A program made the translations under genes and the position numbers. The notes under the pieces were generated by a model, which saw nothing but the letters and a program-made list of their open reading frames with translations, was not told the DNA's origin and searched no databases. Positions 20,117 through 30,483 of a stretch of DNA of 64,000 nucleotides are shown here, piece by piece. Positions within the stretch are counted from its first letter, which is position 1; every line of letters begins with the position of its first letter. This DNA comes from Geobacillus stearothermophilus ATCC 12980 (lineage in GTDB: Bacteria > Bacillota > Bacilli > Bacillales > Anoxybacillaceae): the NCBI RefSeq assembly GCF_030369615.1, contig NZ_CP128494.1:654001-718000 (forward strand), written 5' to 3'.

Positions 20117-20135
20117 ATTAGTACCAAGTAATAAT
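20117..20135 (+). promoter_or_regulatory. FapR operator upstream of fabH
   Basis: ATTAGTACCAAGTAATAAT is close to the FapR consensus ATTAGTACCTAGTCTTAAT. It lies 92 bases before the fabH ATG. FapR represses fatty-acid synthesis genes and is released by malonyl-CoA. The exact promoter boxes around it are not clear. Confidence 0.82.
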
Positions 20136-20227
20136 AATTGATAATGTAGACTGATTGTACATTCAAGTTTGGTTGTCAGCGTGAGCGTTTTTTTGCCATT
20201 TTGGGAAAGAAAGAGGAGATGAATGAT

Positions 20228-21160
20228 ATGGGAGCAGGAATTATCGGGGTCGGCCGCTATGTGCCGGAAAAAGTGTTGACCAACTTTGATTTGGAAAAAA
20301 TGATGGATACATCGGATGAATGGATCCGGACGCGCACCGGGATCGAGGAGCGCCGCATCGCTCCGGATGACATCGATACGTCCCATATGGCGTATTTTGC
20401 CGCAGAAAGGGCGCTTCAAGACGCTGGCATTGAGGCGAAGGATATTGATCTCATTTTAGTTGCCACCGTCACCCCGGACCGTCCGTTTCCGTCGGTCGCT
20501 TGCATGCTGCAAGAGCGGCTTGGCGCCGTCAACGCCGCTGCGCTTGATATTAGCGCTGCCTGCGCGGGGTTTATGTACGGGATGGTCACGGCCGCCCAAT
20601 TTATTGACACAGGCACCTACAAGTATATATTAGTAGTGGGGGCAGACAAACTATCGAAAATCACCGATTGGACCGACCGCAACACGGCGGTGCTGTTCGG
20701 CGATGGCGCCGGAGCGGTCGTCATGGGTCCGGTGTCGCCCGGGCGCGGGATTTTATCTTTTGAGTTGGGAGCTGACGGAACAGGAGGAAAACATTTATAC
20801 AAAGACGAATATATCGTCATGAACGGCCGTGAAGTATTCAAGTTCGCCGTCCGGCAAATGGGAGAATCAAGCGTGCGTGTGCTTGAAAAAGCCGGGCTCA
20901 CGAAAGACGATGTCGACTTTCTCATTCCTCATCAAGCGAACATTCGCATCGTCGAAGCGGCCAGACAGCGGCTCGAGCTGCCGGAAGAGAAAATATCGAC
21001 GACGATCCGCCGATATGGCAACACGTCGGCCGCATCTATTCCGATTTCGCTTGTAGAAGAGCTGGAAGCGGGTAAAATCAGTGACGATGATCTCATCATT
21101 ATGGTCGGATTCGGCGGCGGGCTGACGTGGGGCGCGATTGCCTTGCGCTGGGGCCGTTAA
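20228..21160 (+). CDS. fabH: Beta-ketoacyl-ACP synthase III
   Basis: Starts fatty-acid chains by condensing acyl-CoA with malonyl-ACP. It has 310 residues from ATG 20228. The catalytic triad is Cys112 (SAACAGF), the histidine in PHQANIRI and the asparagine in [16 protein letters not shown] lies 10 bases upstream; the ATG at 20219 overlaps the ribosome site. It corresponds to fabHA of B. subtilis. The FapR site upstream and fabF 43 bases downstream define a fabH-fabF operon. Confidence 0.95.
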   Translation: MGAGIIGVGRYVPEKVLTNFDLEKMMDTSDEWIRTRTGIEERRIAPDDIDTSHMAYFAAERALQDAGIEAKDIDLILVATVTPDRPFPSVACMLQERLGAVNAAALDISAACAGFMYGMVTAAQFIDTGTYKYILVVGADKLSKITDWTDRNTAVLFGDGAGAVVMGPVSPGRGILSFELGADGTGGKHLYKDEYIVMNGREVFKFAVRQMGESSVRVLEKAGLTKDDVDFLIPHQANIRIVEAARQRLELPEEKISTTIRRYGNTSAASIPISLVEELEAGKISDDDLIIMVGFGGGLTWGAIALRWGR

Positions 21161-21203
21161 CGGCACGGATATTATCGAAATAAAAAAAGGAGAGACGGAA
21201 ACG

Positions 21204-22442
21204 ATGGAAAAAAGACGAGTCGTCGTGACAGGCATAGGCGCCGTCACCCCGCTTGGGAATGACGCAGAAACGACGTGGAAAAACATCATCGCCGGCCAGT
21301 CCGGCATCGACATTGTCACCCGCGTCAATCCGGACGACTTTCCGGCAAAAGTGGCGGCGGAAGTGAAAGACTTCGATCCGTCGCTGTTTATCGACCGCCG
21401 CGAGGCGCGGAAGATGGACCGATTTACCCAATTCGCCGTCGCTGCGGCGCTTATGGCGGTCAAAGATGCCAATCTCAACATTCATGAAAGCAACGCTGAA
21501 CGGGTCGGTGTTTGGATTGGTTCTGGCATCGGCGGTATGGAGACGTTTGAACAGCAGTTTGAGATTTTCCAGCAGCGCGGTTATCGCCGAGTGAGCCCGT
21601 TTTTCGTGCCAATGATGATCCCGGATATGGCCGCTGGGCAAGTATCGATCATCCTTGGAGCGAAAGGGATCAATTCGTGCACGGTGACCGCTTGCGCGAC
21701 CGGGGCGAACTCGATCGGTGATGCGTTTAAAGTCATTCAGCGCGGCGACGCCGATGTCATGATCACCGGCGGGACGGAAGCGCCGATTACGAAAATGTCG
21801 TTCGCCGGTTTTTGCGCCAATACGGCTCTCTCAACCAATCCAGATCCAAAAACGGCGAGCCGCCCATTTGACAAAAACCGCGACGGTTTCGTCATGGGTG
21901 AGGGAGCAGGAATCGTTGTTTTGGAGGAATTGGAGCACGCGCTGCGCCGCGGCGCGAAGATTTACGCCGAAATTGTCGGTTACGGCGCGACCGCCGATGC
22001 GTACCATATCACCGCGCCGGCGCCGGGCGGCGAAGGCGGCGTGCGGGCGATGCGCCAGGCGCTTCAAGACGCCGGCTTGAAGCCGGAGGACATTGATTAC
22101 ATCAACGCCCACGGCACGAGCACCGAGTACAATGATAAGTATGAGACGGAGGCGATCAAAGAAGTATTCGGCGATCATGCCTATAAGCTCGCCGTCAGCT
22201 CGACGAAGTCGATGACTGGGCATTTGCTCGGGGCGACCGGCGCGGTGGAAGCGATTTTCTCCGTGCTGGCGATCCGCGACGGCATCATTCCGCCGACGAT
22301 CAACTACGAAACACCGGATCCGGAATGCGACCTCGACTATGTGCCGAATGAAGCGCGCAAGCAAGACGTGCGTGTGGTCTTAAGCAACTCATTTGGATTT
22401 GGCGGCCATAATGCGACATTGATTTTTAAAAAATATGTGTAA
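21204..22442 (+). CDS. fabF: Beta-ketoacyl-ACP synthase II
   Basis: Elongates acyl-ACP chains. It has 412 residues, family length. The nucleophile cysteine is in VTACATGAN (about residue 163), with catalytic histidines in NAHGTST and [23 protein letters not shown] precedes ATG 21204; the longer upstream frame overlaps fabH and is not used. In bacilli this enzyme is central to adjusting membrane fluidity, relevant in a thermophile. Confidence 0.96.
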   Translation: MEKRRVVVTGIGAVTPLGNDAETTWKNIIAGQSGIDIVTRVNPDDFPAKVAAEVKDFDPSLFIDRREARKMDRFTQFAVAAALMAVKDANLNIHESNAERVGVWIGSGIGGMETFEQQFEIFQQRGYRRVSPFFVPMMIPDMAAGQVSIILGAKGINSCTVTACATGANSIGDAFKVIQRGDADVMITGGTEAPITKMSFAGFCANTALSTNPDPKTASRPFDKNRDGFVMGEGAGIVVLEELEHALRRGAKIYAEIVGYGATADAYHITAPAPGGEGGVRAMRQALQDAGLKPEDIDYINAHGTSTEYNDKYETEAIKEVFGDHAYKLAVSSTKSMTGHLLGATGAVEAIFSVLAIRDGIIPPTINYETPDPECDLDYVPNEARKQDVRVVLSNSFGFGGHNATLIFKKYV

Positions 22443-22453
22443 TGGATGAAAAG

Positions 22454-22527
22454 GAGAGCCTTGGTTGAGCAGAGCTGAAAACGCGTGACTAACGGCGGGT
22501 TCGGTTCAGCGTCAGGCTCTCTTTTTT
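22454..22527 (+). terminator. Branched terminator after fabF
   Basis: GAGAGCCT pairs with AGGCTCTC 52 bases later, followed by TTTTTT. The enclosed segment can form its own GCTGAA/TTCAGC stem. Confidence 0.75.
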
Positions 22528-22586
22528 GTTTTGTTTCACCGTCTTTTCCCTGCCGACATAACGTAAGAGAAAAGGAGGGAAAAGCG

Positions 22587-23390
22587 ATGGGATTGCTTCC
22601 AACCGATCGATGGCTGGAAGAGGATGAGGGGGACCCGCTCCTGTTGTGCGGGAGGTTGAGTTCGTTTTTTAAAGGAGCGTCGGCGCGTGAGATTTACAGC
22701 TATTTACGGCTGTATGGCATGTACCGAAGCACTCGACAGGCCGAGCGGCTTTTGCCGGAGATGAAAGAGCGCCGTCTTTGGGAACGTCTTGGCCGTTTGT
22801 ATGAACGGCAACGGGGGATATGGAAGGGGCCAGACGTTCCGGTATGTTTGCTGCCGGCCGATGACGAAAACTGGAAGCTTGTGCGCGAATTCCAAGGAAA
22901 AGGCGGGGTGGCGTTTGCTGATAAATTGTTTTTCTTCTTGCTGCCGGATCATGGCGACGAGGAGATCGCCGCGTTGGTGGCGCATGAATACAACCATGTA
23001 TGCCGTCTCAAGCAGTTGCCGAACGAAGGCGAAGATGCGACGTTGCTGGATGCCGTCGTGATGGAAGGATTGGCGGAGCATGCCGTCACCGAGACAGTCG
23101 GCGTCAAGCAGTGTGCGGGATGGACGAAGTATTACACCGATCGGGAGATGGAACGGTTTTGGCGGCGTTATATTGTCCCGAACCAACATTTGCCCGTTTC
23201 GCATCCGCATACTTCCCGCATTTTGTACGGGCTTGGATGGCATCCGAAAATGGGGGGCTATGCCGTTGGGTATGCCATCATCCGTCGTTGCCTAGAAAGA
23301 GGCTATTCGCTCGCCCAATTGATGAAGATGGAAGCGAAAGACATCGCGGAGTTGGCGGGCTTTTCAGGCAAACAGCAAGGAGCGTCTTAG
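22587..23390 (+). CDS. yjaZ: YjaZ-like predicted zinc protease (DUF2268)
   Basis: A 267-residue protein with a gluzincin-type HExxH motif, HEYNH, at about residue 132. A downstream glutamate in EGLAEHAV could be the third ligand. Bacillus YjaZ proteins belong to DUF2268 and are predicted metal-dependent proteases of unknown substrate. The start is ATG 22587 behind AAAGGAGGG. The position right after fabF matches B. subtilis yjaZ. The app oligopeptide transporter that follows yjaZ there is missing here. Confidence 0.75.
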   Translation: MGLLPTDRWLEEDEGDPLLLCGRLSSFFKGASAREIYSYLRLYGMYRSTRQAERLLPEMKERRLWERLGRLYERQRGIWKGPDVPVCLLPADDENWKLVREFQGKGGVAFADKLFFFLLPDHGDEEIAALVAHEYNHVCRLKQLPNEGEDATLLDAVVMEGLAEHAVTETVGVKQCAGWTKYYTDREMERFWRRYIVPNQHLPVSHPHTSRILYGLGWHPKMGGYAVGYAIIRRCLERGYSLAQLMKMEAKDIAELAGFSGKQQGAS

Positions 23391-23526
23391 CTCGAAACCG
23401 CATGGCGGACGCCGCTGTCCGGTTATCACAAGAATCTTAGGGGCATCGGGCGCAAACAGGCATGTTGTCCATGGCGCCGACATATATGTAGAACAAGGAC
23501 GTGGACAAGAAGGAAGGGAAAGCCCG

Positions 23527-23733
23527 GTGGTCCGCCTGTTTTTTTATTTGGTCGGTTTCGGTTTTTCAGTCGTCGGCGGCATGATGGTGATCGCCTATTT
23601 GAACATCATCACTCCAGAGCGTGGTTTTTACGAATACTTATCTTATATTTCGACAAGGGTGGAATGTTATTTATTCCCTATTGGCCTTCTTTTGATGTGG
23701 GGGAGCTTGACGTTTCCAAGCCGCAGCCCCTAG
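23527..23733 (+). CDS. Small membrane protein, unknown
   Basis: A 68-residue protein with two predicted membrane helices (residues about 3-26 and 45-62). No family recognised. It starts at GTG 23527 after AAGGAAGGGAAAG. It stands alone between yjaZ and yjbA. Confidence 0.6.
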   Translation: MVRLFFYLVGFGFSVVGGMMVIAYLNIITPERGFYEYLSYISTRVECYLFPIGLLLMWGSLTFPSRSP

Positions 23734-23818
23734 AGGGGAAAAGAGGACGAAATGGAATAAAATTCCCACCCTCTGCCTATACTGATGGACAAACACGTCT
23801 GGAAGTGAGGGGTCTCGC

Positions 23819-24559
23819 ATGCTTTATCTGCACGACATTTGGGTCAACTGGTTTGAAGGAGAAGAGAACGGATACAACGTCTGTCATTTCCATGAATGGC
23901 GCAAGGACGATCAAATCGAGCTGCTCGACCAAGTGCCGCTGTTAAAAGTATCCCCGGCCCTGTTTCATTACATTGAAAACAGCTTGTCCGATCTTCCAAA
24001 ACCGCTGCTAGACGATGTACATCAGAAGGCGTATGTCCGCAAAAACCATGAACGCATTCAGCTGGACTATTGTTTCGTTGTCACGGACGGCGCCGGCGTT
24101 TTGGCTGTCGATACAATCGGTTATCAAATCCCGATTCGCAAAAGCCGTCTCATTCCGCGTCAGGAACAACTCGTCTACGAAGTGGCGGCCGAAGCGGAGG
24201 AACGGGACTATCCGCTGCCGAGGTATGAAAAAGAATACCACATTTTATCGCCGGCTCCGGAACTGATGTGCGGACTCACGCGCAAAGAGCGGCAGTTGAA
24301 ACAGCTGTTGTTTATGGCGCTTGACCAGCTTTATTCGACAAAAAATACTGCCCAGATGCGCTATTGGTATACGGAATGGGCGCCGGAAAAATACGCCGCT
24401 ATTCAAAAAATGTCTTTTGATGAAGCGTGGGAACAATTGTATAACGAGACGAAATACGGGTGGTCCGAACGGCATGAGCAGCTGTGCGAAAACTTGATCA
24501 AAGGGCAGCCATTTTTCGAAAAACTGTGGGAAATGGAGCAAGAACCAAAAGTCAATTAA
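23819..24559 (+). CDS. yjbA: YjbA-family protein (UPF0736)
   Basis: A 246-residue soluble protein conserved in Bacillaceae, function unknown. It is recognised by its start ([20 protein letters not shown]) and the [15 protein letters not shown] stretch. GGAAGTGAGGGG precedes the ATG. It is convergent with trpS, as in B. subtilis. Confidence 0.88.
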   Translation: MLYLHDIWVNWFEGEENGYNVCHFHEWRKDDQIELLDQVPLLKVSPALFHYIENSLSDLPKPLLDDVHQKAYVRKNHERIQLDYCFVVTDGAGVLAVDTIGYQIPIRKSRLIPRQEQLVYEVAAEAEERDYPLPRYEKEYHILSPAPELMCGLTRKERQLKQLLFMALDQLYSTKNTAQMRYWYTEWAPEKYAAIQKMSFDEAWEQLYNETKYGWSERHEQLCENLIKGQPFFEKLWEMEQEPKVN

Positions 24560-24595
24560 AAAACGGGCCAAGGCGATAGGCGCCTGCCCGTTTTT
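24558..24595. terminator. Bidirectional terminator between yjbA and trpS
   Basis: AAAAACGGGC pairs with GCCCGTTTTT, with an inner GGCG/CGCC stem. A and T runs on the two flanks serve both converging genes. Confidence 0.85.
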
Positions 24596-24620
24596 GTATG
24601 GCTTCGCTGGATGCGGCTAT

Positions 24621-25613
<993 letters not shown>

Positions 25614-25632
25614 TCACTCCCTCAAGCCAAAA

Positions 25633-25939
25633 ATAAAAAAGGCCCTGCCAGCCCTCTGATAGGGACGGTAGGACCGCGGTGCCACCCTATTTATTGCGTC
25701 AAGAAGCGCAATCGCTCAGCCCATGCTTTGCGCATGGCCCCCTGTAACGCGGGGAACGTCCTCGCCTACTGCGTCGCCGGTTCGGCGGGAAGCTCGAAAG
25801 CCCATTCCATATGGCTAGCCGCTTGTTCGCACCTTCCACAAGCTCTCTGAAGGCATCGCCAATATGTACTCTTCTTTCTCATCGCTCGGTTGATCCTAGA
25901 TTTGCCTTATATTATACGGAAAACATTCAGCTGTTGCAA
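25633..25939 (-). promoter_or_regulatory. T-box riboswitch leader and promoter of trpS
   Basis: On the minus strand the promoter TTGCAA (25934-25939), 17 bases, TATAAT (25911-25916) starts a leader of nearly 300 bases. The T-box core AGGGTGGCACCGCGG occupies 25674-25688, and the terminator stem 25641-25674 ends in a T-run at 25633-25640. The 5' Stem I motifs AGTA and CAGAGAGC are present, and a TGG in CATATGGAATGGG is the likely tryptophan specifier. Uncharged tRNA-Trp would stabilise the antiterminator. Confidence 0.95.
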
Positions 25940-25941
25940 CC

Positions 25942-26316
25942 TTATTGCACGGCATATCCGGCGGCAATCATCGCGAAAAACAGAAGCAGACCAGAAAAGA
26001 GAAGCGGATACGTGATGGCGAAACGCCGCGGACCGAGCAGCTCATCCGATTCATGTTCTGCTGCCGCTTCCTCAAGATACCGCTCCACCCTCGCGCTGCT
26101 TCTGCGCAATCGGCGAAACCCGTATGCGAATCCGTTGAAAAACCCGCGTTCATAAACAAACAAAAGCCCGCCGAGCGACAGAGGCAAAAGGGAGAGCAAA
26201 AACGAAACGTTAATAAAGGCCACCGTACTCCATGCTCCTTGCCCTATTACGATGAGTGCGCTTGCCGCCAGCATCGCAACGACGAGCCATCCAGTCCGCA
26301 CAACCGTTTGTTTCAT
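25942..26316 (-). CDS. DUF3899-like membrane protein
   Basis: A 124-residue protein with three predicted membrane helices (residues about 8-28, 33-52 and 105-123) and a basic cytoplasmic loop (RRLRRSSARVERYLEE). Function unknown. The family assignment is from general pattern and from its place between trpS and oppA in bacilli. The start was taken at ATG 26316; an upstream extension to 26367 is open but has no better ribosome site. Its end abuts the trpS promoter. Confidence 0.6.
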   Translation of the reverse strand: MKQTVVRTGWLVVAMLAASALIVIGQGAWSTVAFINVSFLLSLLPLSLGGLLFVYERGFFNGFAYGFRRLRRSSARVERYLEEAAAEHESDELLGPRRFAITYPLLFSGLLLFFAMIAAGYAVQ

Positions 26317-26627
26317 ATCGTCTGTTCCCGCCTTTCCCTTCTCACTGCTTATTTTATCATAAATCATGTGGGCGGGAAGATTGTCAAAATTATTAACAAA
26401 ATTATATCAAAAAATATAGAATAACCTGGAAGTTCAGGATAGATTTGCTTCGAAGCTGAAAGGAAGGGCAAAAAAATCATATTGTAATCGTTTTCTTTTT
26501 TCTGTAGGCAGAAATTTTTTGTTTACAATGGTGGCAAAAGTCGTTACAATGCAGGTGTAAATGCAATCCGATCCTCTCCCGTTTGTAAGTAGTTTGAATT
26601 TTTTTATTTTAAGGAAATAAAAAATCC

Positions 26628-26703
26628 TTTTCAAATATACTATCACAGGATATAATAAGCGATGTAAGTACAATCTTCTGAAATCAAACGGTTCAGAAGA
26701 TTT
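26628..26703 (+). promoter_or_regulatory. oppA promoter and leader hairpin
   Basis: TTTTCA (26628-26633), 17 bases, TATAAT (26651-26656) is a plausible promoter. An AATCTTCTGAA/TTCAGAAGATT hairpin (26672-26703) lies in the leader close to the start. It has no T-run, so a stability or translation role is more likely than termination. The remaining 300 bases upstream are AT-rich and show no gene. Confidence 0.6.
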
Positions 26704-26737
26704 GTAATACACTACATAAACCTAAGGGGGGTTTTTA

Positions 26738-28390
26738 GTGAAGAAGCGATTTTCTTTCTTCCTCGTCCTGCTTCTCGCGCTGTCAACGTTCCTCGCGGCT
26801 TGCGGCGGGGGCAAGGACAACGACAACGCCCAAGGCGGCCAGGGCGGCGAAAAGCCGGCGGAGAAAAAGGAGCAGGTGCTGAACTTGCTTGATTCCTCAG
26901 AAATTCCGACGCTTGATTCGGCGATGGCCACCGACCAAGTATCGTTTATCGTGCTGAACAACGTCATGGAAGGTCTGTACCGTTTAGGCAAAGACAACAA
27001 ACCGGTGCCAGGGATCGCGGAAAGCTATGAAGTGAGCCAAGACGGCAAAACGTATACGTTCAAGCTTCGCCAAGATGCGAAGTGGTCGAACGGCGATCCG
27101 GTGACGGCGCACGATTTCGAATTCGCCTGGAAGCGCGTGCTTGATCCGAAGACGAAATCGGAATATGCGTACATTATGTACGACATTAAAAACGCGGAAG
27201 AAGCCAACACAGGCAAGGTGCCGCTTGACCAAGTCGGCGTCAAAGCCCTTGATGACTACACCCTTAAAGTCGAGCTGAAAAACCCGGCTCCGTATTTCGT
27301 CGGCTTGACGGCGTTTGGCACGTTCATGCCGCAAAACGAAAAATTTGTGAAAGCGCAAGGCGACAAATACGGTCTCGAAGCTAATACGACGCTTTACAAT
27401 GGCCCATTCGTGTTGAGCGAGTGGAAGCATGAACAAGGTTGGGTATATACGAAAAACCCGAACTACTGGGACAAAGACAACGTCAAGCTGGAAAAAGTCA
27501 ATGTGAAAGTCGTGAAAGACACGGCGACAGCCGTCAACTTGTATGAAACAAAACAAACGGACCGCGTCGGCTTGACGGCGGAGTTCGTGGATAAGTACAA
27601 AAACGACAAAAACTTCCATACGAAATTGGATCCGTCGATCTTCTGGCTGCGCATGAACACGAAAAAAGAACCGTTGAACAACGTCAACGCCCGCAAAGCG
27701 ATTGCGATGGCCATCGACACGCAAGCGATGGTCGATACGCTCTTGAACAACGGTTCGATTCCGGCGAAGTTCACCGTTCCGAAAGACTTCGTCACCGGTC
27801 CGGATGGCAAAGACTTCCGCGATGTGAATGGCGATTTGGTCAATTACAATCCGGATGAAGCGAAAAAATTGTGGGAGCAAGCGAAAAAAGAGCTGGGCAA
27901 AGACAAATTTACGCTTGAATTGCTGAACTTTGACACCGACAACGCGAAGAAAATCGGCGAGTATGTGAAAGCGCAGCTTGAACAAAACTTGCCGGGCTTG
28001 ACGATCAACATTAAGCAACAACCGTTTGCACAAAAACTGAAGCTCGAAAGCAACATGCAATATGATTTGTCGTTCTCCGGCTGGGGTCCGGACTATCAAG
28101 ACCCAATGACGTTCCTGCAGCTTTGGACGTCGACAAGCCCGCACAACCAAACAGGCTGGTCGAATGCTGAGTACGACAAGCTGATCAAAGACGCGCAAAC
28201 GACGCTTGCCAACGATCAGCAAGCTCGTTGGGATGCGATGCTGAAAGCAGAAAAAATCGTCTTTGAAGGAATGCCGATCGCTCCGCTGTACCAACGCGGC
28301 GCTGCCTATTTGCAACGCGAGTATGTCAAAGACTTCGTCACGCATACATTCGGCGCCGACTACAGCTTGAAATGGGCGTATGTCGAGTAA
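26738..28390 (+). CDS. oppA: Oligopeptide-binding lipoprotein
   Basis: Captures peptides outside the membrane for the Opp ABC transporter. It has 550 residues. The signal peptide ends in the lipobox LAAC with lipid-carrying Cys22, followed by a Gly/Asn/Lys linker and an SBP_bac_5 domain to the end. It starts at GTG 26738 after AAGGGGGG. It is the first gene of oppABCDF. In bacilli this system also imports signalling peptides for competence and sporulation; that role here is inferred. Confidence 0.94.
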   Translation: MKKRFSFFLVLLLALSTFLAACGGGKDNDNAQGGQGGEKPAEKKEQVLNLLDSSEIPTLDSAMATDQVSFIVLNNVMEGLYRLGKDNKPVPGIAESYEVSQDGKTYTFKLRQDAKWSNGDPVTAHDFEFAWKRVLDPKTKSEYAYIMYDIKNAEEANTGKVPLDQVGVKALDDYTLKVELKNPAPYFVGLTAFGTFMPQNEKFVKAQGDKYGLEANTTLYNGPFVLSEWKHEQGWVYTKNPNYWDKDNVKLEKVNVKVVKDTATAVNLYETKQTDRVGLTAEFVDKYKNDKNFHTKLDPSIFWLRMNTKKEPLNNVNARKAIAMAIDTQAMVDTLLNNGSIPAKFTVPKDFVTGPDGKDFRDVNGDLVNYNPDEAKKLWEQAKKELGKDKFTLELLNFDTDNAKKIGEYVKAQLEQNLPGLTINIKQQPFAQKLKLESNMQYDLSFSGWGPDYQDPMTFLQLWTSTSPHNQTGWSNAEYDKLIKDAQTTLANDQQARWDAMLKAEKIVFEGMPIAPLYQRGAAYLQREYVKDFVTHTFGADYSLKWAYVE

Positions 28391-28414
28391 TCCGTTGTTC
28401 TCTTGAAAATGCGG

Positions 28415-28449
28415 AGGAGAGTATATGCCTAGGCATATACTCTCCTTTT
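28415..28449 (+). terminator. Strong hairpin between oppA and oppB (leaky terminator)
   Basis: AGGAGAGTATATGCC pairs without mismatch with its complement around a very short loop and ends in TTTT. Its place inside the operon suggests partial termination, giving more binding protein than permease. Confidence 0.88.
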
Positions 28450-28513
28450 GCCTGTCAAGGCGAAAAATGTCGAAAAACAACGAAGATTATAGAAAAGCAG
28501 AGGAGGTGCGGTC

Positions 28514-29443
28514 ATGGCGCGGTATACGCTTCAGCGGTTCGTTTATATGATCATCACGTTGTTTATCATTGCGACGTTGACGTTCTTTTTAATGAAGCTG
28601 TTGCCTGGTTCGCCGCTTCAGAACCAAGAGAAATTAACGCCGGAACAGAAGGCGCTTATTTTAAAAGAGTACGGATTGGATAAGCCCGTGCCGGTTCAAT
28701 ACATTCAATATTTAGGGAATTTGCTGAAAGGAGACTTGGGGGTATCGTTCCAATATGACAACCGCCCCGTGACAGAGCTCATCAGCGATCGAATCGGCCC
28801 GTCGGCCCAGCTCGGGTTTCAGGCGATTGTGTTTGGGACGATCGTCGGGTTGATTCTCGGAATTGTCGCGGCGATTCGACATAATCATTGGGAAGATTAC
28901 ACTGCTACGGTCATTGCGGTGTTGGGCGCCTCGATTCCGTCGTTTGTGTTAGGGGGGTTTTTGCAATATTTTATCGCTGTGAAACTGCAATGGCTTCCGG
29001 TCGCTTTTTGGGAAGGCTTCAAATATACGATTCTCCCGACATTGGCGCTGTCTGTCGGGGTCATCGCTAGCATCGCCCGTTTTATGCGCACAGAAATGCT
29101 GGAAGTGTTAAGCTCTGACTACATTTTGACGGCTCGGGCGAAAGGGATCAGCCAGGCGGGGGTTATCATCAAGCACGCCATCCGCAACTCGCTTATCCCC
29201 GTCATTACCATTTTAGGACCGATGACCGTCAATTTAATGACGGGAACGCTTGTCATTGAGAAACTGTTTGCTGTCCCTGGTCTTGGGGAACAGTTTGTCC
29301 GTTCGATTGAACTGAACGATTACCCGGTTATTATGGGAACGACGTTGTTTTATTCCGCCTTGTTGATTTTGGCAGTATTCATCGTTGATGTGTTGTACGG
29401 GGTTGTCGACCCACGCATCCGGTTAGCGGGAGGGAAAAAATGA
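28514..29443 (+). CDS. oppB: Oligopeptide ABC transporter permease OppB
   Basis: One of two membrane subunits of the peptide importer. It has 309 residues, six predicted helices and the EAA-type cytoplasmic loop (YILTARAKGISQAGVIIKHA, about residues 195-214) that docks the ATPases. AGGAGGTGCGG precedes the ATG. It overlaps oppC by 4 bases. Confidence 0.94.
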   Translation: MARYTLQRFVYMIITLFIIATLTFFLMKLLPGSPLQNQEKLTPEQKALILKEYGLDKPVPVQYIQYLGNLLKGDLGVSFQYDNRPVTELISDRIGPSAQLGFQAIVFGTIVGLILGIVAAIRHNHWEDYTATVIAVLGASIPSFVLGGFLQYFIAVKLQWLPVAFWEGFKYTILPTLALSVGVIASIARFMRTEMLEVLSSDYILTARAKGISQAGVIIKHAIRNSLIPVITILGPMTVNLMTGTLVIEKLFAVPGLGEQFVRSIELNDYPVIMGTTLFYSALLILAVFIVDVLYGVVDPRIRLAGGKK

Positions 29444-30462
29444 TGGCGAAACAACAATACGAACAACTGTCACCGGAATGGTTTCAGCCCGCCCCGCCGA
29501 ACGTTGGTGAGCAGGAAAAAATCAATCGTCCAAGCTTGACGTTTTGGCAGGATGCTTGGCTTCGCCTTCGGGAAAACAAGGCAGCGATCGTCGGGCTCGT
29601 GATGATTATCATCTTGGCGCTCATGGCGATCATCGCCCCGATGGCGAGCGACCGGACGTATAAAGATCAAAACTTGCGGCATGCGAAACTTCCACCGAAA
29701 ATCCCGGTGCTTGAACATATTCATTGGCTTCCGTTTGACGGCCGGGATGCGAACGGCGTTGATGTGTATAAACAGCGCGGCGTGAAAGAGTACTATTGGT
29801 TTGGCACGGATGACTTAGGACGCGACTTGTGGGTGAGGACGTGGTATGGCACGCGTATCTCCCTTTACATTGGTTTGCTGGCGGCGTTGATCGACTTATT
29901 GATCGGGATTGCGTACGGCGGCATTTCCGGCTACTATGGCGGCCGCGTCGACAATGTGATGCAGCGGATCATCGAAATTTTAAACGGCATCCCGTATTTA
30001 ATTATGGTCATTTTGTTCATTTTGATTTTTGAGCCTGGAATCATTTCCATCACGCTGGCGATGGTCATTACCGGTTGGACGACGATGGCGCGGATCGTGC
30101 GCGGACAAGTGTTGAAATTAAAGAACATGGAATACGTGCTGGCGGCAAGGACGCTCGGAGCGCCGACATCACGGATTATTTTCAAACATTTGATCCCGAA
30201 CGTCATCGGCCCGATCATTATTACGACGATGTTCACGATTCCATCGGCCATCTTCACTGAGGCGTTTTTGAGCTTTATCGGCCTTGGCATCCGTCCGCCG
30301 GAAGCGTCGCTTGGCTCGCTTGTCAATGACGGATACAAATCGATCCAAACATATCCGCATTTAATGATTATTCCGGCCGTTGTCATCAGCTTGCTCATTT
30401 TAAGCTTCAACTTGGTGGCAGACGGAATTCGCGATGCACTCGACCCGAAAATGCGCAAATAA
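29440..30462 (+). CDS. oppC: Oligopeptide ABC transporter permease OppC
   Basis: Second membrane subunit, 340 residues, with the OppC N-terminal segment (about residues 30-80) and the BPD_transp_1 domain. The EAA loop is YVLAARTLGAPTSRIIFKHL. It begins ATGATG overlapping the oppB stop, so translation is coupled. Confidence 0.94.
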   Translation: MMAKQQYEQLSPEWFQPAPPNVGEQEKINRPSLTFWQDAWLRLRENKAAIVGLVMIIILALMAIIAPMASDRTYKDQNLRHAKLPPKIPVLEHIHWLPFDGRDANGVDVYKQRGVKEYYWFGTDDLGRDLWVRTWYGTRISLYIGLLAALIDLLIGIAYGGISGYYGGRVDNVMQRIIEILNGIPYLIMVILFILIFEPGIISITLAMVITGWTTMARIVRGQVLKLKNMEYVLAARTLGAPTSRIIFKHLIPNVIGPIIITTMFTIPSAIFTEAFLSFIGLGIRPPEASLGSLVNDGYKSIQTYPHLMIIPAVVISLLILSFNLVADGIRDALDPKMRK

Positions 30463-30483
30463 CCGACGGAAGGGGTGAAACCG

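Noticed and set aside
26984..28480. 498-codon minus-strand frame opposite oppA
   Set aside because: Shadow of oppA; composition (Phe, Arg, Val, His rich) is that of antisense coding and it runs through the intra-operon hairpin.
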